Shown in pieces: positions 63,451 to 64,000 of a stretch of 64,000 nt of DNA. The notes below the pieces were generated by a model. That model saw only the letters and a program-made list of their open reading frames with translations. It did not search any database and was not told the origin of the DNA. The translations under genes were made by a program, and so were the position numbers. How positions within the stretch are numbered: position 1 is the first letter of the stretch; the number at the start of each line of letters is the position of its first letter. Source of the stretch: Climacteris rufus (lineage: Eukaryota; Chordata; Aves; Passeriformes; Climacteridae); assembly GCA_013398175.1 (NCBI GenBank), contig VZRZ01002098.1:238369-302368 (forward strand). The letters are read 5' to 3'.

Positions 63451-64000
63451 ATGTTAGTTGGCAGAACTGTACATGACAGCTCTAGTGCTGAGTGAGACAG
63501 GACTGTTTAATCTACTTCTATCTCTCTTGGTCTCTTCCTCTTTCCTTTGTGTGCCTCGTGCTTAGATCCAGTAATCTTTGAGGAAGATTAAATCCAGAAA
63601 TGATTAATGACTATTATTGTAGTGACGGAAAAATTGCTATTTATGCTCTGAGTAATGCTGCTTACCATGAAGGCAGCAGGGTGACTTTATATTTACCAAG
63701 GAAGGCAATGATGCTGTAAAAATACTGTTTGAGATCTGTGTGCTACAGAGGCCTTTGAGGGATGAGCTGACAGATTCTTTTGTTGTGCCATCTCTTGGCA
63801 GAGAGATCAACTCTCCTTTCTTGTATTGAGTCACTGCAGTGTTAAAATGAGGAAAAATATAACCTATCTCCTATGATGCCTTCATTGCTCTTTTCACGAG
63901 CAGAATTACAGAGCTGAAGTGTAATGGGATGTTGGGGTGTTGAATTTTCAACCGTGCAGAAAGACAGATGATGGCCATTCCTAACCTAGGAAATCTGTCT
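63451..64000. other. Terminal stretch, nothing recognised
   Basis: Non-coding DNA up to the window edge. Confidence 0.4.

Noticed and set aside
1..64000. tRNA, rRNA and other structured RNA genes
   Set aside because: I looked for tRNA B-box-like gttcgaatc words and clover-leaf stems and found none convincing; the one gttcgaat match lies within RHOH coding sequence.

Overview
The window is vertebrate nuclear DNA, almost certainly from a bird. It holds intron-split genes in long AT-rich non-coding stretches, CR1-type LINE tails and avian-type endogenous retrovirus LTRs. It also has the gene order RHOH then CHRNA9 on the + strand, which is also found on human chromosome 4p. No bacterial features (operons, ribosome binding sites, CRISPR arrays) are present. 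I cannot fix the bird order from sequence alone.

Layout. 1-320 is a GC- and CpG-rich edge fragment. 0.3-19 kb is mostly non-coding, with a CR1 tail, a pair of ~280-bp direct repeats 2.1 kb apart, AT-rich satellites and a possible 5' untranslated RHOH exon near 18.1 kb. The single-exon RHOH coding region is at 19,916-20,491, with its polyadenylation signal at 21,051. 21-36.5 kb shows no gene I recognise. 36.5-37.3 kb is a broken retroviral gag-like relic.

38.3-42.7 kb is the most unusual part. Two paralogous two-exon genes are arranged head to head (start codons 39,802 on - and 40,891 on +) and share a ~1.1-kb GC-rich centre. Both encode a tyrosine-recombinase (phage-integrase-fold) protein derived from a mobile element. 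In both the catalytic HxxR arginine is replaced by tryptophan and the C-terminal nucleophile tyrosine segment is missing. The - copy has also lost the first catalytic arginine and is shifted by one base near its end. This looks like a domesticated, non-catalytic recombinase pair. I know of no described function for it.

45-47.4 kb is a repeat cluster: a ~1.1-kb LTR on the - strand, then a CR1 copy split by a 303-bp solo LTR with a clean 6-bp target duplication. 53.86-60.27 kb is CHRNA9 (nicotinic acetylcholine receptor alpha-9) in five coding exons. All splice phases join correctly into a 486-residue protein, and intron 1 carries an LTR-like insertion. A CR1 tail lies at 63.2 kb.

The genes do not form a pathway. 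RHOH is a haematopoietic GTPase-deficient Rho protein and CHRNA9 is a hair-cell ion-channel subunit. The recombinase pair sits between them as an insertion-derived unit.
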